64,000 nt of DNA from Undibacterium hunanense (GTDB lineage Bacteria > Pseudomonadota > Gammaproteobacteria > Burkholderiales > Burkholderiaceae_D), in contig NZ_JACOGF010000005.1 of assembly GCF_014284335.1 (NCBI RefSeq), forward strand, positions 62,001-126,000, given 5' to 3'. Of this stretch, positions 9,545-18,692 are shown piece by piece (the stretch's first letter is position 1; each line of letters begins with the position of its first letter). The position numbers and the translations under genes were made by a program. The notes beneath the pieces were generated by a model. It was given only the letters and a program-made list of their open reading frames with translations, was not told the DNA's origin and made no database searches.

Positions 9545-10522
9545 TCAGCGCAAAACCTGGTGCGCAAGCCGTATGTAGACAGGAATGCCAAACAGTATAT
9601 TCAGCGGAAAAGTCATACCCAGTGACATTCCAAAATACAGCGAAGGTGATGCCTCCGGGATGGCATAACGCAAGACCGCGGGGACGGCAATATACGAAGC
9701 GCTGGCTGCCAGCACCATCAGCAAACCGGCATCTCCCGCCGGCAGATGCATGAGGCTGGCCAATCCCAGCGCGATGCCCGCATGCAGAACGGGTGCCAGC
9801 AATGCAAATGCCATCAGCAAGGGGGATTTGCCACGTAATTCTGGCAGCTTGCGTGCCGCCATCAAACCCATGTCCAGCAGGAAAAATGCCAGCATACCCT
9901 TGAACAGGTCGCCAGAAAATGGCTGCATGGCGGCCTTGCCTGTTTCGCCAGACAAGATACCGACCAGCATGGCACCCAGCAACAAGAGTTGTGCACCATC
10001 GGTCAGGGATTCGTGCAAGACTTTGCCCAAACCATGCTGGCCCTTGTCTGCTGCTGTACCGGCATTGGCTGGCTGTCTTTTACGGATGGCATTTGCCATG
10101 ACGACCGCAAACAGAATGGCGGGTGATTCCATCAGGGCCATCGCTGCTGCCATATGGCCGCCATACGCCAGACCATGGCTATCCAGGTATTGCACCGCAG
10201 TGATAAAGGTGACTGCGCTGACCGAGCCATAGGTGGCGGCGACGGCTGCTGCGTCAAAATCGGCAAGAAAGCGCCTGAGCAGCAGATAAGCAACTGCCGG
10301 GATGATCAGTGCCAGTGCAATCGCGCAGCCAAGACTGCTGGCCACCTGCAGGTTCAGGCCGGAATGAGCGAGGGCGAAGCCGCCCTTCAATCCCAGGGCC
10401 ATAAGCAGGTACAGCGATAAAAAGCGGGAAATGGGTGGCGGTATTTCCAGGTTTGATTTGATGCCGCCAGCAATCAGGCCAAAGATGAAGAAAAGAATGG
10501 CGGGGTCGAGCAGGTTTTGCAT
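9545..10522 (-). CDS. Sodium-dependent bicarbonate transporter family protein (SbtA/DUF897)
   Basis: A 325-aa integral membrane protein with about ten hydrophobic segments arranged as two repeats. It matches the SbtA/DUF897 family: the N-terminus LLDPAILFFIFGLIAGG, and the motifs YGSVSAVTFI and MALMESPAI. SbtA imports bicarbonate with sodium in cyanobacteria. Proteobacterial members are less studied but are commonly annotated the same way. It is divergent from a CbbR-like LysR regulator, with a LysR-type inverted repeat between them. No carbon-fixation genes are seen in the window, so the use of bicarbonate here may be for anaplerosis. Confidence 0.85.
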   Translation of the reverse strand: MQNLLDPAILFFIFGLIAGGIKSNLEIPPPISRFLSLYLLMALGLKGGFALAHSGLNLQVASSLGCAIALALIIPAVAYLLLRRFLADFDAAAVAATYGSVSAVTFITAVQYLDSHGLAYGGHMAAAMALMESPAILFAVVMANAIRKRQPANAGTAADKGQHGLGKVLHESLTDGAQLLLLGAMLVGILSGETGKAAMQPFSGDLFKGMLAFFLLDMGLMAARKLPELRGKSPLLMAFALLAPVLHAGIALGLASLMHLPAGDAGLLMVLAASASYIAVPAVLRYAIPEASPSLYFGMSLGMTFPLNILFGIPVYIRLAHQVLR

Positions 10523-10583
10523 ACAGGCTTCCGGTGTTCAGATGAGCGTATGGTATGCAGTTTTAACTATCAGGTAAAATCAA

Positions 10584-10610
10584 TTTTATCGACGTTAATT
10601 ATAGATAAAA
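10584..10610. promoter_or_regulatory. LysR-type operator between sbtA-like gene and its regulator
   Basis: A perfect inverted repeat with 7-bp arms, TTTTATC and GATAAAA, separated by 13 bases, ends four bases before the regulator's ATG. This fits a LysR binding site used for autorepression and for control of the divergent transporter gene. Confidence 0.6.
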
Positions 10611-10614
10611 CTCT

Positions 10615-11517
10615 ATGAATGTAACATTCAGGCAACTACAGCTTTTTCTGGAACTGTCAGAGTTGCGCAGCATCAGCGCTGTGGCACGTGCCTGCCACGT
10701 GACCCAGCCGACGGTGTCCATGCAATTGCGTGAACTGACTGATAGCTTTGGCGTTCCTTTATACGAAGTCATCGGCAAGCAATTGTTTCTGACACCAGCC
10801 GGTGAAGAACTGGCTGCCACGGCGCGCACGATGGCGCATGAGTGGGATACGCTGGAACAGCGCATTGCCGGCATGAAAGGCTTGACTCAGGGGCGGCTGC
10901 GGGTGGCGGTTGTCAGTACCGCCAAATATTTCATACCGCGCATGCTGGGGGCATTTTGCCGTGAATATCCAGAGATTGACATCGCACTGGAAGTACAAAA
11001 CCGTGACGGTGTGGTGCAGCGCCTGCGCGAGAATCGGGATGATATCTACATCATGTCCATGCCACCAAAAGATGTCGATGTAGTGCAGCAAGTCTTTTTA
11101 CCTAATCCGCTGGTCGTGGTGGCACCCTTGCAGCATGCACTGGCGGGCAAGCCAGCCATCCGGCTGGATGAGCTGCTGCATGAACGTTTTATCTTGCGTG
11201 AAAAGGGCTCGGGCACGCGTCTGGCTTGTGACCGTTATTTTGCAGGGCTGGGCATCAGCCCACTGGTTCGCCTTGAACTGGGCAGCAATGAAGCCATCAA
11301 GCAGGCGGTGGCCGGTGAAATGGGACTGGCAGTCTTGTCCCGACATGCCCTGGGCGAACACCTGGTGGACCAGTCGCTGACGGTGCTGGATGTGGAGGGT
11401 TTTCCTATCGTATCGCACTGGTACATCGTGCACTTGCAAGGCAAGCGCCTGTCACCGATCGTCAGTGCTTTTCTGTCTTACCTGAATCAGCACGCGCAAG
11501 AACGAATGCCAGCCTGA
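10615..11517 (+). CDS. LysR-family regulator, CbbR-like
   Basis: A 300-aa LysR regulator with an N-terminal helix-turn-helix (RSISAVARACHVTQPTVSMQ, residues 18-37) and a ligand-binding domain resembling CbbR/CysB-group proteins (GRLRVAVVSTAKYFIPRMLG). CbbR senses metabolites of carbon fixation and in several bacteria controls bicarbonate uptake genes. It is divergent from the SbtA-like transporter gene, whose control is its likely job. Its 3' end is four bases from the convergent pgeF gene, leaving no room for a terminator. The family assignment is firm and the CbbR subgroup is probable. Confidence 0.88.
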   Translation: MNVTFRQLQLFLELSELRSISAVARACHVTQPTVSMQLRELTDSFGVPLYEVIGKQLFLTPAGEELAATARTMAHEWDTLEQRIAGMKGLTQGRLRVAVVSTAKYFIPRMLGAFCREYPEIDIALEVQNRDGVVQRLRENRDDIYIMSMPPKDVDVVQQVFLPNPLVVVAPLQHALAGKPAIRLDELLHERFILREKGSGTRLACDRYFAGLGISPLVRLELGSNEAIKQAVAGEMGLAVLSRHALGEHLVDQSLTVLDVEGFPIVSHWYIVHLQGKRLSPIVSAFLSYLNQHAQERMPA

Positions 11518-11521
11518 ACCG

Positions 11522-12190
11522 TCAGTCCAGTATCACCAGGCCAGAATGCTGATGAGAGTTGCGGTCACCCCGTCGGTAACTGCGAAACACATATTTGCCT
11601 TCACCCGTCTTGCTGCACATGGTGCATGGCGTGGCGTGATCAATGTCCCGGATGCCTGTCTGTAGCAAGGCACGCCTGGCCAGCGCATTCAGATTGATAT
11701 GGCGGTGCGTGGGGCGAAGCGTATTGGCATCCAGATCCGGAAATTGCCTGAGAAAATCATCGGCCAGTTCTTCACTGACTTCAAAGCAGCAAGGCCCGAT
11801 ATGCGCACCGATGGCAGCCACCCAATCCTGCGGCTGTTCGCCCTGTGCTGCCAGTTCCTGCCACAAGGTTTCGATGACACCGCCAACGATCCCGCGCCAG
11901 CCGGCATGGGCCGCAGCGATCATGCTGCCGTCACGTTTTGCCATGAGCACCGGCACACAATCTGCCGTGATGATGGTCACCGGTATGCCAGGCAGTCGCG
12001 TAAAAAACGCGTCGGCATCCCCGCATTGCTGATTTTTTTCCGTAATCTCGACCACACGCTTGCCATGCACCTGGAGTTTCGCCGGTACCGTATCCCAGTG
12101 TGTACTTAGCGCAGCAGGTACAAATTCCCTGGCGTTTCCGAAGCCGTAGCGAATGTGGGGGATGGCGGCGAGTAGGGGGCTGCTATGCAA
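11522..12190 (-). CDS. pgeF: Peptidoglycan editing factor PgeF (DUF152/laccase-like)
   Basis: A 222-aa cytoplasmic protein of the DUF152/YfiH family. The metal-binding and catalytic residues are visible in ITADCVPVL, AAAHAGWRG and IGPCCFEV, with a C-terminal CTMCSKTGEGKYVFRSYRRGD. PgeF in E. coli keeps L-Ser from being incorporated in place of L-Ala in UDP-MurNAc peptide; related proteins are described as purine nucleoside-active or polyphenol oxidases. In Burkholderiales it often follows rluD, which is not present here. The next gene, the phosphopantetheinyl transferase, ends 118 bases further on. Confidence 0.9.
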   Translation of the reverse strand: MHSSPLLAAIPHIRYGFGNAREFVPAALSTHWDTVPAKLQVHGKRVVEITEKNQQCGDADAFFTRLPGIPVTIITADCVPVLMAKRDGSMIAAAHAGWRGIVGGVIETLWQELAAQGEQPQDWVAAIGAHIGPCCFEVSEELADDFLRQFPDLDANTLRPTHRHINLNALARRALLQTGIRDIDHATPCTMCSKTGEGKYVFRSYRRGDRNSHQHSGLVILD

Positions 12191-12307
12191 GGGGTGCTCC
12201 GGTATTCAATTCAATTGCGAAAACAGGATTTTAGCGAGTTTTCTTGCGCGGTGTTGGAGAGAATGAGGGAGATGGATTGCCGTCGATTCGCAGCAATCAA
12301 ATGATCG

Positions 12308-13120
12308 TCAGTTCCGCGCCATATTGTGCAAACAGTAATCCCTCAGCAAAGCTTCAGCATCCTTGTATGACAATTCGTCTGATGCACCACCAGCTTTGCC
12401 ATTGCCTGCGGAATCTCCGGCGGCATGAAATCGCCTGATCGCCAGGGCCATCACATGTTGATTGTCATATTGTCGTAGTAAAAAATCCCATGTGACGCCG
12501 GACCGATGATCCAGGCCCTGTATCAGGCTGACGCGTGATGCGGCATCGACACTGAATATCAATCGCCTTGCATCGGCAGAAAGCCCATCCCCCGTTGCTT
12601 TCAGGCAGGCTTCTTTCAGTACCCAGAATTCGTAGAATTTTTGTGTCCTGCTTTTGCCGTCCAGGCGATTGACTTCAGCGATTTCACTGTTACTACAGAC
12701 CACGGGCATCAACTCATCCAGATTCACGTCTTGATGCAATAATTCTACGTCTACACCAATGTCGGCGCCATAGCCCAGCGCAACGATAACCAGATCGCCA
12801 GCATGAGAAATACTGATGGCCGGTGCTTGTATTGCCGTGGTTTGTGCAAAAGCGATAGAGGGTTTGCCAGATGCTTCCAGCGCGATAAAAATATCCTGTA
12901 CCGGCAAGCCTGTGCTTCTGGCAACGGCCAGTTTGACCACGGCTCGCCCGCCCAGATAACGGTCCCTGTCATCCTGGTGCAGATAGCGTTGACAGCGTGC
13001 CTGCTCGGTGCTGTTCAAAAGATCTTGCAAACCTGAGCGGTATTCACGCAACTGTGCCAGACTGGCGACCCAGACTTCAGTTGCCATTGCGAGCGATGAT
13101 GGTGGTGTATCTTCAGGCAT
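12308..13120 (-). CDS. 4'-phosphopantetheinyl transferase (Sfp-type)
   Basis: A 270-aa Sfp-superfamily enzyme that would attach 4'-phosphopantetheine to carrier-protein serines. The magnesium and CoA-binding motifs are visible: GKPSI, SISHAGD, IGVDVE (about residue 120) and FYEFWVLKEACLKATGDGL (about residues 162-180). It is divergent from a type II thioesterase gene, a combination normally found with nonribosomal peptide or polyketide clusters, but no such megasynthase is in this window. It may serve synthetases elsewhere on the chromosome. Confidence 0.9.
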   Translation of the reverse strand: MPEDTPPSSLAMATEVWVASLAQLREYRSGLQDLLNSTEQARCQRYLHQDDRDRYLGGRAVVKLAVARSTGLPVQDIFIALEASGKPSIAFAQTTAIQAPAISISHAGDLVIVALGYGADIGVDVELLHQDVNLDELMPVVCSNSEIAEVNRLDGKSRTQKFYEFWVLKEACLKATGDGLSADARRLIFSVDAASRVSLIQGLDHRSGVTWDFLLRQYDNQHVMALAIRRFHAAGDSAGNGKAGGASDELSYKDAEALLRDYCLHNMARN

Positions 13121-13161
13121 GGTGCAATTTTAATCCAGTTTCACAGCAAACAAGCATGGAA

Positions 13162-13245
13162 AACAATCACGGCAAATAATCGTAGCAAATAATCACAGCA
13201 GACAATCGCAGCAGACAATCGCAGCAGACAATCGCAGCAGACAAT
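13162..13245. repeat. 13-bp tandem repeat in the PPTase/thioesterase intergenic region
   Basis: Six tandem 13-bp units plus six bases. The last three full units are identical (GACAATCGCAGCA), and the first three are variants such as AATAATCACAGCA. The array fills the gap between the divergent phosphopantetheinyl transferase and thioesterase genes and ends 14 bases before the thioesterase start, so copy-number change could alter promoter or leader spacing. Confidence 0.85.
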
Positions 13246-13259
13246 ACAGGACACCAACA

Positions 13260-13928
13260 TTGAAAATTATCGCCTATCCATTTGCCGGAGGCAGCACCCA
13301 TAGCTATGCCGGACTGGCACGTGACCATGCCCACGAATGGATTACGCTGGATCCGCCCGGCCATGGCAACAATATGAACCTGCCATTGATGCACAGCATT
13401 CCCGAAATGGTATCTGCCTTGCTGGAACCCACTTTGCGTGCAAGCGCTGGCCAAGCCTATGTACTGTTTGGACACAGCATGGGGGCTTATATTGCCTTGG
13501 CTATGCTGGATCGCTTGGTGGCAATGGGTGCCAGCTTGCCACAAAGACTGGTGTTGTCCGGTGCGGCAGCACCCCATAGCCGCCTGTTGCAGCATCATGC
13601 AGAATTGCCGCAGAAAGAATTTCTGGAATGGGTCGCCAATATGGGCGGTCTATCCGCAGAAGTGCTGGCCGAACCGCAACTGATGGAATTGTTTGAACCC
13701 ATACTGCGTGCCGATATAGGCGCAGCCGAAGCCTATGTCGATGGCCACCGGCGTCAGCACCATGTACCCGTGCGAATTTTATTGGGGCAGAATGACCAGA
13801 TAGCATTGGCCGACGGCATGGCCTGGGCAGATTGCTTTATGCAAGTGCCCGAAGTACATACGTTTGCGGGTGGACATTTCTTTTTGTTTGATGAAGTCAA
13901 ACAAGTTAGAAAACTGATTGAGTTTTAA
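13260..13928 (+). CDS. Type II thioesterase (alpha/beta hydrolase)
   Basis: A 222-aa alpha/beta-hydrolase of the thioesterase II family, which clears misloaded acyl groups from carrier proteins. Family marks are YPFAGGSTHSY at the N-terminus, the nucleophile elbow GHSMGAY (Ser near residue 74), a DQIALADG loop carrying the acidic residue, and the C-terminal histidine in GGHFFLFDE. The only start in frame that gives the full family length is a TTG at 13260, preceded by AGGA. It pairs with the divergent phosphopantetheinyl transferase. The rare start codon suggests low expression. Confidence 0.87.
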   Translation: MKIIAYPFAGGSTHSYAGLARDHAHEWITLDPPGHGNNMNLPLMHSIPEMVSALLEPTLRASAGQAYVLFGHSMGAYIALAMLDRLVAMGASLPQRLVLSGAAAPHSRLLQHHAELPQKEFLEWVANMGGLSAEVLAEPQLMELFEPILRADIGAAEAYVDGHRRQHHVPVRILLGQNDQIALADGMAWADCFMQVPEVHTFAGGHFFLFDEVKQVRKLIEF

Positions 13929-14011
13929 CTGGTTAGCGTCGTTTTTTTAAGTAAACTATGCAAATATTGCTACTTCCGTCAATACTTGTGCGTCAATAAT
14001 TTGGGAACCAT

Positions 14012-14320
14012 ATGACTACAGCGCCACTTGCAGAACAAGCCTTACTCCGGGCACGACTATATTTTGTACTGACGTTTGTCGCATTATTTGGTGGAGCATT
14101 TTTATTCTCATTGAATCCAATTTTTGGATATATCGGAGTGTCAGGCTATTTCTTCTCCCTTGTTGCTACCCATGTTTTCTTGGGGAAAGCTGCTCAGCGA
14201 TCCGGCAGAAGTTGGGTCTATTACGGTTTTCTTCCCTTTGTTTTCCCCATGTTGGGGGCCTTTCTTTCTTTTTGCGTATTGCGCAGCAAGATACCTCACT
14301 CCAATACTGAAGGCGAATAG
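14012..14320 (+). CDS. Small hypothetical membrane protein
   Basis: A 102-aa protein I do not recognise. It has a short polar N-terminus, a long hydrophobic region (about residues 16-57, probably two segments) and a second hydrophobic stretch (about residues 70-92), then a charged tail. A strong bidirectional terminator lies 33 bases downstream. It follows the thioesterase gene by 83 bases and may be independent. Codon choice looks normal for the window. Confidence 0.6.
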   Translation: MTTAPLAEQALLRARLYFVLTFVALFGGAFLFSLNPIFGYIGVSGYFFSLVATHVFLGKAAQRSGRSWVYYGFLPFVFPMLGAFLSFCVLRSKIPHSNTEGE

Positions 14321-14353
14321 AAGTTTCGGTTTCATATAAATGAATTCGATAAT

Positions 14354-14384
14354 AAAGCGGGGCACCATATAGATGCCCCGCTTT
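14354..14384. terminator. Bidirectional rho-independent terminator
   Basis: An 11-bp stem AAAGCGGGGCA / TGCCCCGCTTT with a 9-base loop lies between the convergent small membrane gene and the TonB receptor gene. A/T tracts on both sides allow termination in both directions. Confidence 0.85.
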
Positions 14385-14420
14385 CACTAAAGTGCGTATG
14401 AACTGCTGCGCCAATCTATA

Positions 14421-16889
14421 TTAAAAGCGATACAGCACAGATGCCTCGATTGCACGACCAAAGATAGGGCGGGCAAATACCACGCTGCTGCCACTGCCGA
14501 TGACGCGGGAATTACCCTCGGTCAGACCCAGTTGATTCGTCAGGTTGGTACCAGCCAGGCGGAATTCCAGATTGTCACCCAGGCCAACCAGGACACCTGC
14601 ATCCAGGGTGTAATACTTGGGCAGGGATTGCTGGTTTTCAGCATCTGCAAAACGGGCATCGACATGCGTGTATGTGCCATACAGCTTGATATCGGCATTG
14701 TCGAGCGGGATACGATAGCTGGGGGACAGACGGAACTGCAGTTTGGGCTGACGTTTCACTTCATGGCCGGTATTGCTGCCATAGTTTTCATACTTCGATT
14801 GCTGATAGGCGCCGCTAAGTGAAATCTGGAAATTCTTGATAGGCCGTGCAGCCACTTCAAACTCCAGGCCAGAACCGCTGGAACCACCAATCGCCGTTAC
14901 ATTGCTGCCGTTCGACAAAAACTGCTGGAAGGGCAAGCCAGTGAAGGTGTTGTGGAAGAAGGTCAGGTAGGCGCTGACATATTCCGATACGCTCTTCAGG
15001 CCGATTTCATATTGCTTGACCTTGGTCACAGGCGAGTTCACGCCATTGTCGCGTATGGTATCGAACTGGGGCAGGGCAAAGCCGGAATTCAAACGTGCAA
15101 ATACGCTGAAGTTGTCCGATACCTTGTAGTTTCCCCCCAGCGTGTAAGAGATTTCACTGTCGGTGCGGTTGACGGGGGTATTCGAACCACTGAGTACGGA
15201 TGCGCTGTTGTTGTACAGGGTCAAAGGATTGTTATCCAGGTCCACCGATTTGGGATTGGAGATCACACCATTCAAACGGCGGTTTTCTGTACGCACACCA
15301 GCATCCACACGTATGCTGTCATTGATTTTCCATTCGTCAGCCAGGTAAAACGCCGTATTCTGTGCCGAGAAGTTTTCATTCAGGGTATAGAAAGACGCGC
15401 CATCGTGGCCATTGCCGCTGACGATGACACCGTTGTTCAATTGCACGTTGATGGGGCGGGCATTCGGTGTTGCCGTCATCAGGACGCTATTGCCCAGGTA
15501 CCACATGTCCTTGGATGAATAGTCGGCATAGTACAGGCCGGCTGTCAGGGTATGGTCCTTGACGATTTCCTTGCTGATGCGCAGTTCATCGGTGAAGGAA
15601 TTCAGTTTCTTTTCCACCGACCAGATACCGGCTGACATCACCTGCTGGTCGCCCGCAACGGCCGTGCCACCATTCAGGTAGCTTGCTGTGCCTGAAGTGG
15701 CCTGCTTGCCCCCTGCTGCTGCGACCACATTGGCCTGACCATTGGCAGACTGTATCGCGCTATTGATGTAGGCCGACATACTCATGGGGCTATTGCCGGT
15801 AAAGATAGCCAGCGTAGGCGCATCACCAGAAAAATGATTGAGCTTGTTGCTGACTGTCCAGCCATTTATATTTTGGGTGAAGTCCACACCAAACAGATTT
15901 GCCTGCAAGCCGCGTCCATCTGCCAGATCTTTGTTGATGACCTGGCCTGGACCGACTTCCAGCGCGACATTGCGCAATTCATTACCATACAGCGAGCCGG
16001 TCAAAGGATCAAAGCCAGGGAAGGCAGAAGGTTTACCACCAGCAGAAGTGGCAGAAATCAAAGGCACGCCGGTGTAGAAAGTGTTTTTATCATTGACGGT
16101 ACGGGCATAGAAAGTCAGTTCGCCCTGATCCAGTTTTCTGGTGATGCTGGCAGTTACCTGCCCGCCTTCATCTGCTGGATATTGTCCGTCACGTACGCCT
16201 TGTGCCACGCGATAGAATCCGCCTATCGTTCCGTACCAGCCATCGGCAATCTTGCCGCCATAGTAGCCATCAATGCGACGCAGATTGCCGGTGCCGACGG
16301 TGGCACGCAGGCTACCTTCTGCGACGTCACGGCCTTTCTTCAGCAAAAAGTTCATTGTGGCGCCTGGCTGACCATTCGAGAAAATCGGGCTGGGGCCACC
16401 GCGCAAGACCTCCACCCTGTCTATGGTGTCGTCAATGCGGAACAGCGACGAACCTTCAAGAAAGGACAGGGTAGGTGGCGGGAACAAAGGCGAACCATTC
16501 ATTTGTATTGTCACGAAGGGGGCGTCGCCATCGATAGGGAAACCGCGCACGCCAATATTGGCACCCGCATTGCCGCCGCTGGATTCGGCGTAGATGCCGG
16601 GAACAATTTTCAGCAAATCTGCCGTACTGCTGGGAGCGGCCTGTTTGACCTGTTCTTCATTGGCGGTGGTGATGGAATAGGACGCATCAATCTTGCGCTG
16701 GCCACCATTGCGGGCATTGCCCGTGACGACGATCAGCTGGACTTCTTCCGGTTTTGCTTCTTTTGCCGGTTTGGCGGCGGTATTGCCAGTCTCTGCCGGA
16801 TTGCTGGCTACCTGGGCATGTGCCTGGCTCAATAATGTCATCATGGCGAGTGTGATCGCCGACAAGCGGAAAGGCTTGTTGCAGTTCAT
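14421..16889 (-). CDS. TonB-dependent outer-membrane receptor, probably for an alpha-glucoside
   Basis: An 822-aa outer-membrane transporter with a signal peptide (cleavage near SQAHA). A plug domain covers about residues 50-160 (DLLKIVPGIYAE, NIGVRGFPIDG, RVEVLRGGPSPIFSNGQPGA) and a 22-strand barrel ends in aromatic VLYRF. The plug resembles the siderophore/catecholate subgroup, but its place beside a GH65 phosphorylase, beta-phosphoglucomutase, MFS permease and LacI regulators points to sugar uptake. A TonB box is not certain, although a short stretch near QLIVVTGNAR is where one would lie. Two LacI-type operators sit in its upstream region. Confidence 0.88.
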   Translation of the reverse strand: MNCNKPFRLSAITLAMMTLLSQAHAQVASNPAETGNTAAKPAKEAKPEEVQLIVVTGNARNGGQRKIDASYSITTANEEQVKQAAPSSTADLLKIVPGIYAESSGGNAGANIGVRGFPIDGDAPFVTIQMNGSPLFPPPTLSFLEGSSLFRIDDTIDRVEVLRGGPSPIFSNGQPGATMNFLLKKGRDVAEGSLRATVGTGNLRRIDGYYGGKIADGWYGTIGGFYRVAQGVRDGQYPADEGGQVTASITRKLDQGELTFYARTVNDKNTFYTGVPLISATSAGGKPSAFPGFDPLTGSLYGNELRNVALEVGPGQVINKDLADGRGLQANLFGVDFTQNINGWTVSNKLNHFSGDAPTLAIFTGNSPMSMSAYINSAIQSANGQANVVAAAGGKQATSGTASYLNGGTAVAGDQQVMSAGIWSVEKKLNSFTDELRISKEIVKDHTLTAGLYYADYSSKDMWYLGNSVLMTATPNARPINVQLNNGVIVSGNGHDGASFYTLNENFSAQNTAFYLADEWKINDSIRVDAGVRTENRRLNGVISNPKSVDLDNNPLTLYNNSASVLSGSNTPVNRTDSEISYTLGGNYKVSDNFSVFARLNSGFALPQFDTIRDNGVNSPVTKVKQYEIGLKSVSEYVSAYLTFFHNTFTGLPFQQFLSNGSNVTAIGGSSGSGLEFEVAARPIKNFQISLSGAYQQSKYENYGSNTGHEVKRQPKLQFRLSPSYRIPLDNADIKLYGTYTHVDARFADAENQQSLPKYYTLDAGVLVGLGDNLEFRLAGTNLTNQLGLTEGNSRVIGSGSSVVFARPIFGRAIEASVLYRF

Positions 16890-17072
16890 TTTGTGCTCCT
16901 GAATATTATAAAGTTTGTCGTCCTTAACATCCGTTCAAGGGCAAAACGCGGCTTGTCCACCATGCGTGATGCTACTTCATGCCACTTCCTAAATGAGCCT
17001 GGCCTTTTTATACGGCCTGTTTTCCCTGGTACTCAAGTGGCGAGATGTAAAAACAAGCTCATTGAAACAATA

Positions 17073-17109
17073 AATGTTATCGATGTCAATTGAAATGTTA
17101 TCGATGTCA
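17073..17109. promoter_or_regulatory. Tandem LacI-type operators upstream of the TonB receptor
   Basis: AATGTTATCGATGTCA occurs twice, at 17073-17088 and 17094-17109. The copies start exactly 21 bp apart, about two helical turns. The core is a partial palindrome with central CG, typical of LacI-family sites. They lie about 185-220 bases upstream of the receptor's start and about 410 bases upstream of the first LacI gene, in the divergent intergenic region. Confidence 0.65.
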
Positions 17110-17515
17110 TTTATTCGACACAAATTATTTTGATGATTGAAAACACGCATTTCTGCGCGGAAACAGATGGCCTGAAATGATCTGAAATGTCCTGTGAACC
17201 TGCCTTTGACGTATGCCTGCACGATGGTGACAATGATGGTGGCAACGATGCTGGCAACGATGGTGACAAAATTTGAGGACTGTATTTTCCGACTGTTGCC
17301 GTCAGCATGATGACTGGTGGTTGCCGGCTTGTCTGTGCAGGCGCAGGTTACGGATATATCGCGTCGAAACAAGCTCTGTCATAATGCGCGGGAATAAAAA
17401 AACAATTTCAGTCACGGGCTTGAAGCATGGGTATGGCACAACAATGTGCCGGGCATGTTTATTCTCCTGGATAGAAATACCTGCATTTGAATCCAGCTTC
17501 CGACAAGGTCTTTGC

Positions 17516-18526
17516 ATGTCAGCAAAAAAGCGTAGCACACCCAACCCCGAATCCGGGGTAACGATGGAACACCTGGCAGCCATTGCCGGGGTATCCACCA
17601 TTACGGTGTCACGTGCCTTGCGCAATAGCCCGCTGGTGACGGTAGAAACACGCGAAAAAATCCGCAAGATTGCAGAAGAGCAGGGCTACCGCTTCAACGT
17701 CAGCGCCCGCAATTTACGCCTGGGCCGCAGTCATTCTGTGGCGGTGGTGGTGGAGATGACTCCTGCCAGTGACAGGCCCATGTCTGACCCTTATCCACTG
17801 GAATTACTGGGCGGCATTACCCAGGAGCTGACGACAGCAGGTTATAGCGTGGTGCTGACATCCATGCAATTGATAGACACGCCGCCAGTGCAGGGAGCCG
17901 ACGGCATGATTTTGCTGGGTCAGGGATCGCACGGTGAAGCGGTGCGCCATTTGCAGCGATCTGGTCTGCCACTGGTGATCTGGGGTGCGCCGGATGCCAA
18001 TCAACCCGGCATTGTGGTCGGCAGTGACAACCGCAAGGGCGGTGCCAGCGTGGCTGAACGCTTTATCCAGCAAGGGCGGCGCAAGCTTCTTTTCATCGGC
18101 GATATTGACCATGCCGAAGTGCAGGAGCGTTGTGCCGGTTTCATGGAAGCCCTGGGTGAACAACAACATGCAGTCACCATCCTGCGCCCCAAGGCCTTTA
18201 CTTTTGAAGCCGGGTTTGACTGTATGTCCACCTACCTCAAGAAAAAAGACAAACCTTTTGATGCCGTCTTTGCCGCCAGTGACTTGCTGGCCATGGGCGC
18301 GATACGGGCAATTACCGAAAAAAACATGACAGTCCCCGGTCAGGTATCTGTCATCGGCTATGACGACACGCCAGGCGCCGCCAGCTTCATCCCGGCCCTG
18401 ACCAGCGTCCACCAATACCTGCGCGACGGTGGTATTTTGCTCGCCAAAAAAATCCTTGGCCTCATCAATGAAGAGAAGGTTGAGTCAGAGGTCTTGCAGA
18501 CCACGCTGGTAGTCAGGCAGACTTGA
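17516..18526 (+). CDS. LacI-family transcriptional regulator (first of two)
   Basis: A 336-aa LacI regulator with helix-turn-helix MEHLAAIAGVSTITVSRALR near the N-terminus, the hinge-helix region AEEQGYRFNVSARNLR, and a periplasmic-binding-protein-like sensor domain. I placed the start at 17516, with AAGG upstream, giving usual family length; the open frame extends back to 17273 without any sign of coding. It is divergent from the TonB receptor gene and upstream of the GH65 gene, so it probably controls uptake, catabolism or both in response to the imported sugar. Confidence 0.9.
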   Translation: MSAKKRSTPNPESGVTMEHLAAIAGVSTITVSRALRNSPLVTVETREKIRKIAEEQGYRFNVSARNLRLGRSHSVAVVVEMTPASDRPMSDPYPLELLGGITQELTTAGYSVVLTSMQLIDTPPVQGADGMILLGQGSHGEAVRHLQRSGLPLVIWGAPDANQPGIVVGSDNRKGGASVAERFIQQGRRKLLFIGDIDHAEVQERCAGFMEALGEQQHAVTILRPKAFTFEAGFDCMSTYLKKKDKPFDAVFAASDLLAMGAIRAITEKNMTVPGQVSVIGYDDTPGAASFIPALTSVHQYLRDGGILLAKKILGLINEEKVESEVLQTTLVVRQT

Positions 18527-18565
18527 TTTAGTCATTTCATTATGGGTTGCCAAACCAAGTGCTGC

Positions 18566-18610
18566 TAATCCAATTACGGCTAATCCAATTACGGCAGACC
18601 CAGTTACGGC
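18566..18610. repeat. 15-bp tandem repeat
   Basis: Two identical copies of TAATCCAATTACGGC followed by a diverged third (AGACCCAGTTACGGC) and traces of a fourth, just downstream of the first LacI gene. No coding sense is apparent. Confidence 0.7.
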
Positions 18611-18672
18611 TGACCTGGTCAGGCCCGCACACACATCTACGTCCCACTTAAGCCACAATCCTCCAAATCGTC

Positions 18673-18692
18673 GCTCCTGCGAAGGCAGGAGC
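18673..18692. repeat. REP-like hairpin
   Basis: A perfect 8-bp stem GCTCCTGC / GCAGGAGC around a GAAG loop, flanked by CGTC and CCAGTGGCGTC. This shape resembles the small dispersed palindromic elements common in proteobacterial intergenic DNA. Only one copy is seen in this window. Confidence 0.55.

Noticed and set aside
13162..13245. Possible CRISPR array at the 13-bp repeats
   Set aside because: Units are contiguous with no spacers, too short for CRISPR repeats, and no cas genes are present anywhere in the window.
15834..16835. 333-codon plus-strand open frame inside the TonB receptor gene
   Set aside because: It is antisense to a clear receptor gene with plug and barrel motifs; its own translation has no recognisable features and arises from codon bias.
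17273..17515. N-terminal extension of the first LacI regulator
   Set aside because: The extension lacks coding character and would add 81 residues before a normal LacI start that has its own ribosome site.
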